64,000 nucleotides of DNA from an uncultured Clostridia bacterium (GCA_904420095.1 CAJFUB010000036.1:62001-126000), one strand, 5' to 3'; positions 53,017 to 62,033 are shown, counted from the stretch's first letter. Made by a program: numbers and translations. Notes: generated from the letters alone by a model not told the origin.

Positions 53017-55431
53017 CTATTCCAGATTAACGCGCAGCGTGGCCTGAGGGCAGACGCTGCGTATTTTTTTGATCTGCGCCGGAGCGGCCTCCAGAGGCCT
53101 GTGGCTGAGAAGAATGCTGCAGCAGTCTCTGCACTGCGGCAGAATCGGAAATTCGCAGCCGTATTCATCCTTCAGGGAAAATTTCCCGTTTAGACACTTC
53201 TTCTTTTTGCCGCCGCATTGGCCTTCGTCAATATAGCAGTGACGGCTGCGCATCAAAACAAGGCGTCCTTGCACGACAACCTCCGGATTTACTGCGGATG
53301 CGGCCGCACGAAGACAGGCGGCGGAGGCCTCCGGGGAAAGCGCCGCGCGATTTACGCCAAGGTCTCCCAGACAGCGCAGCGTCCGGCTGTTTACGGCGTT
53401 CAGACTGTAATCGCAGCAAGTCAGAAACGCCTTTGCATGAGCCTGCTGCGCTTCCTGCAAACAGACCAGATCGCCGGGGTTTTCGCAGAGAAACCCGTCG
53501 ATCAGCGAACCGGCCCACCGCTTCAGAAGGAGCGGAAGCCGTTTCCGAGCCTCCGCCCAGGCCTCGCCAAGAGAAACAAAAGGAAAATATAAAACAATCT
53601 TGCAGACGCCGGCCCGACGCAGCGCGGCAATGCGGTTTTCCATGCGGTTCAGGAAGTCGGAAGCCGGATCATAAAAAGACTCCATGGGAAGGTAAAAGGT
53701 GCGCGGCTCGCTTCGGTATGGGCGCAGCGCCTCGGGAACGTCGTCTTCGTCAAAGGAAAAAAAGCGTTCGGCCTGATAGAAGAAAAACGAGAGGCCGCCC
53801 TCTGCCGGGCTCGCGCTTTTTTTGTATATCACAGGTGTACCGACGGCAGCGGTGCGTTTTGCAGCACGCATCTCGGATAACTGCCCGGCGCAGTCTCTGC
53901 GCAGCGTATTAAGAACGGAGACCGGAAGAAAGAGGTCCGGCTCCAGATCAATTTGCAGTGTTTCTACAGAATAGGGGGTATCTCCCAGCTTCGTCAGCTG
54001 TTTCCGCACGCTTTCCTCCGTAGCGGGCGCATGCTGCGCACGAGCCGCCGGGACGGCGGCTTGCGCCAGAGCGAGGTTTCCGTCCGCATCTTCCATTTGC
54101 AGAGAGGGCTTTTCGCCGCTGCGCGCGGAAAAAAGCATCCGAACGCGGATCTTTTTGCTTTCGCCCGTGAGCGTTTGCTCCGCGCGTTCGCGCAGCGCCG
54201 GATCGTCCGTAAGAAAAAGCAGATAAGGTCCCTTCCCGCGTGCGCCAAGCGTCCCGACTGCCGTAATGTCTGCGGTTTGGGGTGTTTTTCCTTTTTTTAC
54301 AGAATTTACCGTTCCGCCTCCTGCGGCTTTGTATTCCGTCTCGCCTGCGTCATAAATCGTAACGCCGTCGCCGGCCTTTAAAGGGTGGGCGTCGGAATCA
54401 AAGCGGACGGAGAAGCGAAAACGAGTCAATCTTTGCGGAAGCGTATCCGGAACGGGCAGTCTGATGGGAAACTCCTTCAGTCTGCCGCACGGCAGCCCAA
54501 GGCGGCCCGCAGAGCGGAATGTAATGTCGCCGGCCGGCAGCTTCCCGAACAAATACCCGGAGGTAAAATCGCCGCGCCCAAAGAGCAGGCGCAGCTCTGT
54601 CAGTTTTTCGGGAATATCTGCGACAGAGCCATCTAATGCCTGGCGGTAATACCGCGTGACTGCAGCGACATATGCGGGAGATTTGAGACGGCCCTCGATT
54701 TTCAGCGAGCCTGCTCCCGTACCGGCAAGCTGCCGGAGCCAGGGGAGGGAGGCAAAATCGGCGGGACTCAGCCGATATGCATACGGCGTACGAAGTCCGT
54801 CCTCTATGAGCGCATATTTCCGGCGGCACGGCTGCGCGCACTCGCCCCGGTTTCCGCTGCGTCCGCCGATAAAACTGCTGAGCAGGCATTGGCCGGAAAT
54901 TGACATGCAAAGCGCGCCATGACAGAAAACCTCCACATCCATAATTCCCGCGCTGCAAAGCTGCGCAATTTCCGCGAGAGAAAGCTCTCGCGCGGAAATA
55001 CATCTGTCAAAGCCCAGATTTTTCAGGAAATGAAGTCCTTCTTCGTTGTAAACGCTCATCTGCGTGCTGGCGTGCAGCTCGCACGGAAAGTCCCGTCGGC
55101 TTTTTCCGATTTCGGCGGCAAGTCCGAGATCCTGCAGAATCAGCGCGTCGACGCCGAGCTGCGCCGCCTTTTTTGCCGTTTGGTATCCCGTTTCAAACGT
55201 TTCTTCAAAAAAAAGCGTATTCAGCGCAAGATATACGCGCACGCCGCGAATGTGGGCGTAACGCAGCGCCTGCTCCAGCTCTTCAAAGGTAAAATTCTCG
55301 GCGCCCATTCTGGCGCTGCCTGTTTTCAGGCCGAGATAGACCGCGTCCGCGCCGCTTTGTACGGCGGCCTTCAGACAGGCAAAAGAACCGGCCGGAGCCA
55401 GGAGCTCCGGCGCCGGGACGTCAGGATTCAT
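53017..55431 (-). CDS. U32 peptidase family/DUF3656 protein, putative 23S rRNA hydroxylation factor
   Basis: Protein of 804 residues. The N-terminal U32 domain contains ELLAPAGSFACLKAAVQSGAD-type start, LHASTQMSVYNEEGLHFL, VEVFCHGALCMSISGQC and GGRSGNRGECAQPCRRKY, with the four cysteines expected for an iron-sulphur cluster. DUF3656 follows, and the C-terminus has a further U32-like half with Cys clusters (DEGQCGGKKKKCLNGKF, QCRDCC). The E. coli relative RlhA makes 5-hydroxycytidine in 23S rRNA. Overlaps zapA by 11 bases. Confidence 0.85.
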   Translation of the reverse strand: MNPDVPAPELLAPAGSFACLKAAVQSGADAVYLGLKTGSARMGAENFTFEELEQALRYAHIRGVRVYLALNTLFFEETFETGYQTAKKAAQLGVDALILQDLGLAAEIGKSRRDFPCELHASTQMSVYNEEGLHFLKNLGFDRCISARELSLAEIAQLCSAGIMDVEVFCHGALCMSISGQCLLSSFIGGRSGNRGECAQPCRRKYALIEDGLRTPYAYRLSPADFASLPWLRQLAGTGAGSLKIEGRLKSPAYVAAVTRYYRQALDGSVADIPEKLTELRLLFGRGDFTSGYLFGKLPAGDITFRSAGRLGLPCGRLKEFPIRLPVPDTLPQRLTRFRFSVRFDSDAHPLKAGDGVTIYDAGETEYKAAGGGTVNSVKKGKTPQTADITAVGTLGARGKGPYLLFLTDDPALRERAEQTLTGESKKIRVRMLFSARSGEKPSLQMEDADGNLALAQAAVPAARAQHAPATEESVRKQLTKLGDTPYSVETLQIDLEPDLFLPVSVLNTLRRDCAGQLSEMRAAKRTAAVGTPVIYKKSASPAEGGLSFFFYQAERFFSFDEDDVPEALRPYRSEPRTFYLPMESFYDPASDFLNRMENRIAALRRAGVCKIVLYFPFVSLGEAWAEARKRLPLLLKRWAGSLIDGFLCENPGDLVCLQEAQQAHAKAFLTCCDYSLNAVNSRTLRCLGDLGVNRAALSPEASAACLRAAASAVNPEVVVQGRLVLMRSRHCYIDEGQCGGKKKKCLNGKFSLKDEYGCEFPILPQCRDCCSILLSHRPLEAAPAQIKKIRSVCPQATLRVNLE

Positions 55432-55879
55432 CGTACATGTCGTGATTTGCGGGGAGATACGTGCTGCCGCTTACGCTTTCATTTGTCCGCTCCGCCGCAA
55501 AATTCTGATCCGGAGAGGCACCGTGACGGGCCAGAAGCAACTGCTTGGATAAGGTGTCGATCTGCTGCTCCGCTTTTGCAAGCTGTTCGTCAAGCTCCTG
55601 CTTTTCGATCTTCAGCCTGTCGTACTCGTCCATCATTCTCTTGATTTCATTTCTGAGCGTATTAAAATTTTTCTGTGTTTTGAAGAGCTCGTCCGTTATG
55701 GAAATGGAAGCCATAACGATCGCCGTCTGCTCTCCAAGCTGGATTCCGCTTTTGGAGGCGGCGGCGACCTTGGTATTCAGATAATGCTCGATCCGGTGCA
55801 TGTATTCCTCCGGCTCGTCATGAAGCAATGTATAGGTTTTCCCGTTTATCGTAAATCTGATTTTATTTTTCTCAGCCAT
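55421..55879 (-). CDS. zapA: Cell division protein ZapA
   Basis: FtsZ-bundling protein of 152 residues. The start NKIRFTINGKTYTLLHDEPE and EYMHRIEHYLNTKVAA match ZapA; a long coiled coil follows (about 65-115). The C-terminal tail of 35 residues is extra and polar. I start at ATG 55879; upstream in-frame starts add a hydrophobic stretch unlike ZapA. The ribosome site AAGGAAGGG is rather far. Pairing of zapA with a U32 gene is common in Clostridia. Confidence 0.87.
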   Translation of the reverse strand: MAEKNKIRFTINGKTYTLLHDEPEEYMHRIEHYLNTKVAAASKSGIQLGEQTAIVMASISITDELFKTQKNFNTLRNEIKRMMDEYDRLKIEKQELDEQLAKAEQQIDTLSKQLLLARHGASPDQNFAAERTNESVSGSTYLPANHDMYDES

Positions 55880-55977
55880 GTCGTCGCCGCTTGCCCTTCC
55901 TTCCATTCTTTTTTCTATTTTACCAAAAATAGAGAGGAATGTACATATAAAAAATTTTTTATTTGCGGTAAAAATAG

Positions 55978-56005
55978 TTGACTTTTCTAAAATTAGTGTT
56001 ATACT
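55978..56005 (+). promoter_or_regulatory. Promoter of the rubrerythrin gene
   Basis: TTGACT (55978-55983), 16 bases, TATACT (56000-56005). The palindrome described next begins at the last base of the -10 box. Confidence 0.7.
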
Positions 56006-56033
56006 CAATAACAGTAATGATTACTGTTATTGA
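56005..56033 (+). promoter_or_regulatory. Perfect 29-base palindrome, candidate PerR/Fur-family operator
   Basis: TCAATAACAGTAAT, a central G, then ATTACTGTTATTGA: 14 paired bases on each side without mismatch. It covers the transcription start, an ideal place for repression. Fur-family boxes have a 7-1-7 core with AAT-N-ATT at the centre, as here. PerR control of reverse rubrerythrins is known in Clostridium acetobutylicum. Not confirmed here. Confidence 0.7.
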
Positions 56034-56096
56034 TTTTGCAGCATTACAGAAGCAATTCACGAAACGCTTGTGAGAAAAAGAATGGAGGTAATAAGA

Positions 56097-56645
56097 ATGA
56101 AGAAGTTTGTATGTACGATTTGCGGTTATGTTCACGAGGGAGACAGCGCTCCCGAATTTTGTCCCGTTTGCAAGGCGCCGGCCGAGAAGTTTAAAGAGAT
56201 GGAAGCCAGCGGCGGTCTGGAATGGGCTGACGAGCATAGAGTCGGCGTGGCAAAGGGCGTTGATGAAGAAGTCGTCGCGGGACTCAGATCAAATTTCGAG
56301 GGCGAATGTACAGAGGTCGGAATGTATCTTGCGATGGCAAGAGTCGCTGAACGCGAGGGCTATCCGGAAATCGGCGCCTTCTATAAGCTGGCCGCGTGGG
56401 AAGAGGCGGAGCATGCCGCAAAATTTGCCGAGCTTTTAGGGGAGTGCGTGACCGACAGCACAAAGAAGAACCTGGAGCTCAGAGTCGCTGCGGAGCACGG
56501 CGCGACGCAGGGCAAGAAGGATCTGGCTACGCTTGCCAAGAAGCTGAACCTTGACGCGATCCACGACACCGTTCACGAGATGTGCAAGGATGAAGCACGG
56601 CATGGAAAAGGCTTCGAAGGGCTTCTGAAGAGATATTTCGGCTGA
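56097..56645 (+). CDS. Reverse rubrerythrin (NADH peroxidase component)
   Basis: Oxidative-stress protein of 182 residues. The rubredoxin domain is N-terminal ([19 protein letters not shown]), followed by the four-helix diiron domain with [34 protein letters not shown] and [20 protein letters not shown]. This order defines the clostridial reverse rubrerythrin that reduces hydrogen peroxide with electrons from NADH. I start at ATG 56097 behind GGAGG. Promoter and palindromic operator lie directly upstream. A terminator follows. Confidence 0.95.
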   Translation: MKKFVCTICGYVHEGDSAPEFCPVCKAPAEKFKEMEASGGLEWADEHRVGVAKGVDEEVVAGLRSNFEGECTEVGMYLAMARVAEREGYPEIGAFYKLAAWEEAEHAAKFAELLGECVTDSTKKNLELRVAAEHGATQGKKDLATLAKKLNLDAIHDTVHEMCKDEARHGKGFEGLLKRYFG

Positions 56646-56685
56646 GAGGCTCGCCGCGTAGAACGGAAGAACATATTTGAAAAAG

Positions 56686-56719
56686 AAAGCAGGCGGATAC
56701 GGCCTGCTTTTCTTTTTTT
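56686..56719 (+). terminator. Terminator of the rubrerythrin gene
   Basis: AAAGCAGGC (56686-56694) pairs with GCCTGCTTT (56702-56710) and is followed by TCTTTTTTT, 40 bases after the stop. Confidence 0.9.
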
Positions 56720-56911
56720 GGGGCGCGCAAGGCGGAGCTTTCTGCCATCCTGTCTGCCGGCCGGCTCGTCGCTGAAGCCTTCCGCCTCGACGGCGCCGTA
56801 AAGTTTTTCCTCCATCTGGAACAAAAATCGATTACTAAAAAGGAATCCGGAACGACGGAAAAATGCTTGTAAATTCTGTCAGGATATACTATATTAAAAT
56901 TATCAAGGAGA

Positions 56912-57103
56912 GTGACCGCAAGAACGGTCAAAGGGCTGAGCGATCAGTCGGTGCTTTGTGCGGAGGTCTTCGCTTATGATGCGGCGGGCAATTTCACCGA
57001 TGCCGAGGACAGTGACACCAGCGGCCGGCTTGCTGTGCTTGGCGGCAGCGTATCTGTGGCGAAGAATGGATACGATAACATCGTATCACAAGTATTGAAC
57101 TAA
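56912..57103 (+). pseudogene. Possible RHS/YD-repeat remnant
   Basis: A 63-residue frame contains FAYDAAGNFTDAEDSD, like one YD repeat, then reads SVSVAKNGYDNIVSQVLN and stops. The 700 bases between the rubrerythrin terminator and the next gene hold no intact gene; besides this piece I see only a short hairpin. It lies where an RHS 3' end would be expected before an immunity module. Confidence 0.35.
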
Positions 57104-57329
57104 ATCATAAGCTGCAGAACTCGCCGCAAAAAAGGCCGTCAACACGGCAGGAGCGTATGCATGTAGAAGTGACGGATCGGGGAACTGAATTGGCAATAGG
57201 TCTTAGTTTTAGCATCGCTGGAAACACTCGTTACAGGCGGGATTGGTGTCTGAGACGATGCTCCGACTTGGAGTGCGGCAATTGCTGCTTGGGGATGTTT
57301 AGCTTAAGTATATTTTCTGGGAATTAAGG

Positions 57330-57370
57330 TTAATGGGATCAGATGTCATTTATGTATTTGATCCCATTAA
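57330..57370 (+). repeat. Perfect 12-bp inverted repeat
   Basis: TTAATGGGATCA (57330-57341) and TGATCCCATTAA (57359-57370) are separated by 17 bases, 30 bases before the next start codon. No T run follows. It may be a leader structure, an operator, or an old element end. Confidence 0.45.
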
Positions 57371-57400
57371 TGAAAATAAAAAGTGTACAGAAGGGATTTT

Positions 57401-58726
57401 ATGAGGCATCAAGACAATTCACATGATGTATTTCGTCGATATTATTTTAGAGGTTTTTTGATTTTAATGGCATATCTCCTTATAGTAGTTCCTATTATAT
57501 GGCTTTATCCAAACCTTTGGTCTGCTGTGTTTTGCTTTGTACTTTTTCTTCCCGTAAAAATTCTTATAAGAATAACTGCAAATAAGACGTTTGCTTCTGT
57601 CTTATTTGAAAAACTTGATGCGTTTGCGTTTCAGAAGATTATAAACGATAAGCGCTTTGTTGCTCCTGTTACATATCGCATCGGTGCGGCAATATTCACC
57701 GGAGATTACCAAACCGTCGTCAATATTGCCGTATCGCAAATGCGAAAGAAGAAGTGTTCGATAAAAGTAAAGTCTTTCTGTTTAAGTATTTTGGCTCGCA
57801 CGTATTTTGAATTAAGGGATTTTGAAAAATTACGGGCTCTGCTCGCAAAATATGAGGAGTATAAAGAACAGTATCCTTCAAAATCATTTTTAAGAACGAC
57901 AGATTCCGTATGGAGATATTATCAATATTTTTTGGATCAAAATTACGAGGCATGCAAAGCTGTATGTCGGGAAAGAGATGCTGCACATAACCCTAAAGCG
58001 TTGGGTGCGAAAATCCAAAAACTGCAAAATGACTTCCTTTATGCGGTTGCTTGTTATGAAAACAGAGAAACAGATGCTGCAAAGGAGTCTTTTGAACACA
58101 TCATTTCTTATGCGCCTCGGATGAACGTCGCAAGTATTTCACAAAAGTATGTCGAGGCGATCGAACAGAATCGATCGCCCTTGCTGCCTGATACGGAAGT
58201 TCTTCCCGATGACAGTTACCAGATGCATGATGCAAGAACTGCCGCTAAAATACGGCGCTATGGAATCATCAAGAGAATCGTCATCATCATAGTTGTTGCT
58301 TTGCTTGCCTTGACATATTATATAGACAAAAGGGAAAAAGATGAAATCCGTTCATTCGAAGTCAAACTCAATGACGCTTTGGCGGAGAAATATGGAGAAG
58401 CAGTTTGGATTGATCACTTTGGTTTGGAAAAAGGTGAGGTGTATGTTGCTTCTCTTTGCTTAGCAAAAAATGGTAATGAACTGGACTTGGTTGAAGTGGT
58501 ATCATCGGACCGAGACGTAACATTCGATGTTTTGACGGTTGTGGAAGATATAGAGATCGATTCCTATTATTGCACTGAAGGTCCGTTCAACGACTATTAT
58601 ATCGGATATGAAATATCATCAAAAGAACCTGCCGCGGAACCCCTTTATTATTTATCAGAGTTTGACTATAATAACAATACATATTGGTTTTACATTGATT
58701 ATATTGAAATAATCCCCAAAAACTGA
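57401..58726 (+). CDS. Two-helix membrane protein with TPR-like domain (immunity-like)
   Basis: Protein of 441 residues: a hairpin of two transmembrane helices (about 20-65), a helical TPR-like domain (about 70-250, with ILARTYFELRDFEKLRALL and FLYAVACYENRETDAAKESF), another helix (about 290-310), then an acidic soluble domain. It resembles in layout the 203-residue protein at the other side of the region, which follows an RHS gene. The ATG at 57401 has AGAAGGG upstream. Pairing with a multi-span membrane gene in both places suggests a two-gene immunity or resistance module. Confidence 0.6.
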   Translation: MRHQDNSHDVFRRYYFRGFLILMAYLLIVVPIIWLYPNLWSAVFCFVLFLPVKILIRITANKTFASVLFEKLDAFAFQKIINDKRFVAPVTYRIGAAIFTGDYQTVVNIAVSQMRKKKCSIKVKSFCLSILARTYFELRDFEKLRALLAKYEEYKEQYPSKSFLRTTDSVWRYYQYFLDQNYEACKAVCRERDAAHNPKALGAKIQKLQNDFLYAVACYENRETDAAKESFEHIISYAPRMNVASISQKYVEAIEQNRSPLLPDTEVLPDDSYQMHDARTAAKIRRYGIIKRIVIIIVVALLALTYYIDKREKDEIRSFEVKLNDALAEKYGEAVWIDHFGLEKGEVYVASLCLAKNGNELDLVEVVSSDRDVTFDVLTVVEDIEIDSYYCTEGPFNDYYIGYEISSKEPAAEPLYYLSEFDYNNNTYWFYIDYIEIIPKN

Positions 58727-58779
58727 ATTATGACCGTGGATCAAGCTGCAGAAGTCTGATTTGAGTTGAGAGGCAATAT

Positions 58780-59658
58780 ATGAGAGAGAAGGTACGGGAC
58801 TTAATATACCTTGATACAGAAAGATATACATCACTTGACAATCTGCGAGTATTTTATTGGGGTATTATCATTCTTCCATTTTTTATGGTGCTGATAGGAA
58901 TTATCTCGATCAAAATGATCGGAGTATGCTGGAGGTCGTTGTTTCCGATTGTTTCTATTGCAGTGTGGAGCGTGCTCTATTGGATATTTGTTTTGACGAT
59001 TCAAAGCAAGAAAACAAAAAAAACATTTGAGCTGAGATTTCTCGTAAATGGTATATGCGGAGTTTTTTTATCTTCTCTTTGGTGGATCTTCGCTGCCTCA
59101 TTTAGTTTCCCTACGGACACTCCATTATTTGAACCCGATTTCCTGTTATTGATTCTGCCCTTTTATTTGCTTTTTACCGTGATTTATATCGCCGCTATTA
59201 TTCTTGGTGTGCATAAAGGAATTTATGGTAAGATAAGAGAAAAAGGCCGCAGCCGGACATTTCTTATGATATCCGCTTATGCCGGGGCGATTTTGCCTGG
59301 TATGGGATCGGTTGGTATGAATATGTCGAGATTAATGCGAGCACATGCAAGCGAACGTGCACAAACAATAGCTGTGACGATTGGTATCGTCTTGTTGATT
59401 TTTCTTCCGGCAATCGCGCACATTAACTTCGTTCAGTATTACTACTGCAAAAAATATGGCATTACGTGCGATGAAGATGGGAACGAAACCTCACCTAAGT
59501 TGGAGCGCAAGCCGAAAGTCCCGAAACGCCGCGCGAGGAAAATAAAAAAAGTCAAGAAAAAACTTCCTCTCGCGGTCAGGATTCTCATCGGGATTGTCTG
59601 CACATGTGCGGCGATATTCCTTGCGCTGCTTATTATCGGATTTATCAGAAGCATATAG
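58780..59658 (+). CDS. Multi-span membrane protein, paralogue of the 61.2 kb gene
   Basis: Protein of 292 residues with about six membrane spans. Start MREKVRDLIYLDTERY, middle KKTFELRFLVNGICG, and FVQYYYCKKYGITCDEDGNE before a lysine-rich stretch and a last helix ending IIGFIRSI. It is clearly paralogous to the minus-strand gene at 61.2 kb; the last 75 residues are nearly identical. Function unknown; pairing and the nearby RHS gene suggest immunity. Confidence 0.7.
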   Translation: MREKVRDLIYLDTERYTSLDNLRVFYWGIIILPFFMVLIGIISIKMIGVCWRSLFPIVSIAVWSVLYWIFVLTIQSKKTKKTFELRFLVNGICGVFLSSLWWIFAASFSFPTDTPLFEPDFLLLILPFYLLFTVIYIAAIILGVHKGIYGKIREKGRSRTFLMISAYAGAILPGMGSVGMNMSRLMRAHASERAQTIAVTIGIVLLIFLPAIAHINFVQYYYCKKYGITCDEDGNETSPKLERKPKVPKRRARKIKKVKKKLPLAVRILIGIVCTCAAIFLALLIIGFIRSI

Positions 59659-59683
59659 CTTTAGAATCCCGGCGTCATTCGGA
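59425..59683 (+). repeat. Left arm of a 260-bp inverted repeat
   Basis: The 3' part of the membrane protein gene and 25 bases after its stop (GCTTTAGAATCCCGGCGTC) recur in inverted orientation at 61154-61412. By eye the arms are around 90% identical, and about 60 bases at the inner end are nearly perfect. The repeat encloses about 1.5 kb. Confidence 0.8.
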
Positions 59684-59689
59684 AAGCGG

Positions 59690-60174
59690 CTTTCAGCCAA
59701 GAAGATAGGGAAATCTGAGAGAAAATCGCATAAAAAGCAATTTCTGTATATGGGATTGCTGATACATGGGAGACTGCTGCTGATTTCTTTGGGAACGCGG
59801 GCATTGCTGCGGGAGATTTCTTCCGGTTTGCTTGATTGGTAACGAAGACGGGGTATATAATAAAATGGTATCGTTTGAAATTGTTTGGAAAATGGATGAT
59901 TTGAATCCTGGATTATGATCAAGTCAATCAGAATGCACCCTGGGATATTAAGCGGGATAATCCGTGAAAGCAACAATTTGGCGATATTAAAATGCCTGAT
60001 TATGGCGGCGTTGCGGCAAAAGGTCTAAAAAATATTTTTTCAGAAGAGCTGCGTGATGCGTCCGCCTATTATGGTGATTCTGAAGAGGACCATGAAGCAA
60101 TAAAGAAAGGAATTGATTTTTATTATGAAGATTATCCGAATGCAAAACCCGGCATTAACCGAACGATTCCATAA
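59690..60174 (+). pseudogene. Decayed toxin C-terminus
   Basis: About 330 bases hold no intact gene but carry toxin-like pieces in one general direction: FFGNAGIAAGDFFRFA and stop, then NAPWDIKRDN, a stop, and QFGDIKMPDYGGVAAKGLKN continuing to KPGINRTIP and a stop at 60174. The intact part (59992-60174, 60 residues) could be read as a small gene but has no good ribosome site. A lipoprotein gene starts inside its end, like an immunity gene. Confidence 0.45.
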
Positions 60175-60667
60175 TTTAAAAAGGAATCTTGTCATTCCAC
60201 TTATAATGCTTCTGCTGTGCCTTTCTATGGGCGCATGCACGATTGATAACTATTCTCCGAAAGTATATGATGATTCAGAAGCGGTTCGGGAAATATATAC
60301 AAACAATCAGGAAGATTTTTCGGAAATTGCTCTTTTGCTGAAAGATTCAGATTTGTTTGATTATCTTTATTCGATAGATAGAAAATCTATTTTCGGACCT
60401 TCAATCCCTGAAAGAGAGAAATATTTTACGGAAAACGAATATCAACAGCTGTGCGATTTTTTAGATCTATATCAACCATATGAAATTGGGAAAAGCAATG
60501 GATACTTGCGTTTTGTGTTCTTATGCGTAAATGAAGATGTCGTTTTATTTTACATGGAAAATGATGATTGGTTAGATTATATAAGTCAAGATTATGATGT
60601 GATAATGCTTAAACCTAACTGGTATATCGGGACACATCCAAGCGATGTTGAAAGAACTCAAAAGTAA
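60125..60667 (+). CDS. Lipoprotein, probable immunity protein
   Basis: Protein of about 180 residues with a lipoprotein signal (VIPLIMLLLCLSMGACTID). The mature part is acidic: REIYTNNQEDFSEIALLLKD, FTENEYQQLCDFLDLYQPYE and LCVNEDVVLFYMENDDW. No named family recognised. Its start overlaps the end of the decayed toxin by about 50 bases. The exact start is uncertain: 60125 has GAAAGG at long spacing; 60143 has none. A broken YD repeat follows. Confidence 0.6.
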   Translation: MKIIRMQNPALTERFHNLKRNLVIPLIMLLLCLSMGACTIDNYSPKVYDDSEAVREIYTNNQEDFSEIALLLKDSDLFDYLYSIDRKSIFGPSIPEREKYFTENEYQQLCDFLDLYQPYEIGKSNGYLRFVFLCVNEDVVLFYMENDDWLDYISQDYDVIMLKPNWYIGTHPSDVERTQK

Positions 60668-60774
60668 ATTTGAGAAGAAAACAAAAAGCAAAATCGATTT
60701 TGGGGCTGTAAAAATAGTACTAAATCGTTTTATACTGCAATTTGTCCTGCTGACTTCTTGTGCAGGCTCTGCAA

Positions 60775-60845
60775 GCTGTACTTACGACACCAGCGGAAAC
60801 GTGCTCTCCGTAACCGACAGCACCGCCAGATCACGAGGACCTACG
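60775..60845 (+). pseudogene. Short RHS YD-repeat fragment
   Basis: The frame reads CTYDTSGNVLSVTDSTAR, one clear YD repeat, then leaves the frame. It is on the plus strand, opposite to the RHS gene at the window end. The surrounding 500 bases (60668-61178) contain no intact gene, only this piece and a terminator. Confidence 0.6.
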
Positions 60846-61102
60846 GTGCGCTTAGCGAAATGCTTCAATGGAAGATCGATTGTTGATGACTTGCGAAAAT
60901 TGTTTCCGGAGCAGTGCCGAAAAGTCTCTTGTTTTATGTATCTGTTCTGCTTCTGGTTATTGCGTTTTCCTGTGTATTGGCAGTGTATATAGTCTTGTCA
61001 AAAGCATTTACTTAAAAAAGCATGATTTTGGATACAATTATATTTACAGTTTGGTTTTCTGAACGAGATATACTTGAATTTATGTGTTTTGCGATATAAA
61101 AG

Positions 61103-61140
61103 AAATCGCGGCGCATCTTTTTTGATGAACCGCGATTTTC
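61103..61140 (-). terminator. Terminator after the 61.2 kb membrane protein gene
   Basis: AAATCGCGG (61103-61111) pairs with CCGCGATTT (61130-61138). A-rich sequence on the left and T-rich on the right allow it to work on both strands. On the minus strand it is about 40 bases after the stop. Confidence 0.6.
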
Positions 61141-61153
61141 GGTTTTCCCCGTA

Positions 61154-61412
61154 TCCGAATGACGCCGGGATTCTAAAGCTATATGCTTCTGATAAATCCG
61201 ATAATAAACAGCGCAAGGAATATCGCCGCAAATGCGCAGACAATCCCGATGAGGATCCTAACTGCGAGGGGACGCTTTTTCTTAACTTTTTTCATTTTTC
61301 TTGCGCGGCATTTCGGGGCTTTCGGCCTGCGCTCTAATTCAGGTGAAGTTTCATTCCCATCTTCGTCGCACGTAATGCCATATTTTTTGCAATAGTAATA
61401 CTGAACAAAATT
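61154..61412 (-). repeat. Right arm of the 260-bp inverted repeat
   Basis: Inverted counterpart of 59425-59683, including the stop codon and the 3' flank. The identity beyond the stop codon shows DNA duplication rather than protein-level constraint only. Confidence 0.8.
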
Positions 61413-62033
61413 GACGTTTGCCAATCCTATAAGGAAAATCAGCAAAACAAAGCCAACCGCTACAACGGTGTACCGAATATCCATGCTTGCATGTGCCCGC
61501 AGAAATCTCGCAGAATACATGCCGGATATGCCGGCGCCTGGAAGAAGCTCGGAAAAAATCCCCGTCAACATCAAAGCAGTTTTGCTTTGACTTTTCTCCT
61601 TTATCTTGCTATAAATGCCTTTATGCACAAAGAGGATAATAACGGCCATATAAATCGCAGTAAAAAGCAAGTAAAAGAGCAGAATCCACAGAAAGAAATT
61701 CAATTCCGCAAATGGCGCGTCGGATACGAGATTAATGGCGATATACAATATCCAAAAGAGGGAAGACACAAATAATCCTAATATCCCATTTACAAGAAAC
61801 CGCAATTCAAATGTTTTTTTTACGCGTTTGCTTTGAAGTATCAGCACAAATATCCACCAAAGCAAGCTCCATACCGCTATGGATACAAGCGGGAACAGCG
61901 ATTTCCCCGCAATCCCCATAACAATCATTATAATTGGGATGATAAGAACTTTCCAATAAAAAACCTTTAAAAAGCTTAACGAGATATACCTTTTTGTATC
62001 GAGATATATAAAATTGCGCACTTTCTCTTCCAT
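61179..62033 (-). CDS. Multi-span membrane protein, paralogue of the 58.8 kb gene
   Basis: Protein of 284 residues with about six membrane spans: MEEKVRNFIYLDTKRY start, VKKTFELRFLVNGILGLF, HKGIYSKIKEKSQSK, FVQYYYCKKYGITCDEDGNE, then a lysine/arginine-rich stretch and a final helix. A short form of the 58.8 kb protein (a few residues missing near 40). AAGGAG lies seven bases before the ATG. It follows the TPR-like gene on the minus strand, in the same relative order as the plus-strand pair. Confidence 0.7.
   Translation of the reverse strand: MEEKVRNFIYLDTKRYISLSFLKVFYWKVLIIPIIMIVMGIAGKSLFPLVSIAVWSLLWWIFVLILQSKRVKKTFELRFLVNGILGLFVSSLFWILYIAINLVSDAPFAELNFFLWILLFYLLFTAIYMAVIILFVHKGIYSKIKEKSQSKTALMLTGIFSELLPGAGISGMYSARFLRAHASMDIRYTVVAVGFVLLIFLIGLANVNFVQYYYCKKYGITCDEDGNETSPELERRPKAPKCRARKMKKVKKKRPLAVRILIGIVCAFAAIFLALFIIGFIRSI

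Noticed and set aside
56573-56824. A minus-strand frame starting MFQMEEKLYGAVEAEGF after the rubrerythrin gene
   Set aside because: It runs through the rubrerythrin terminator and into its coding end; no ribosome site or family likeness.
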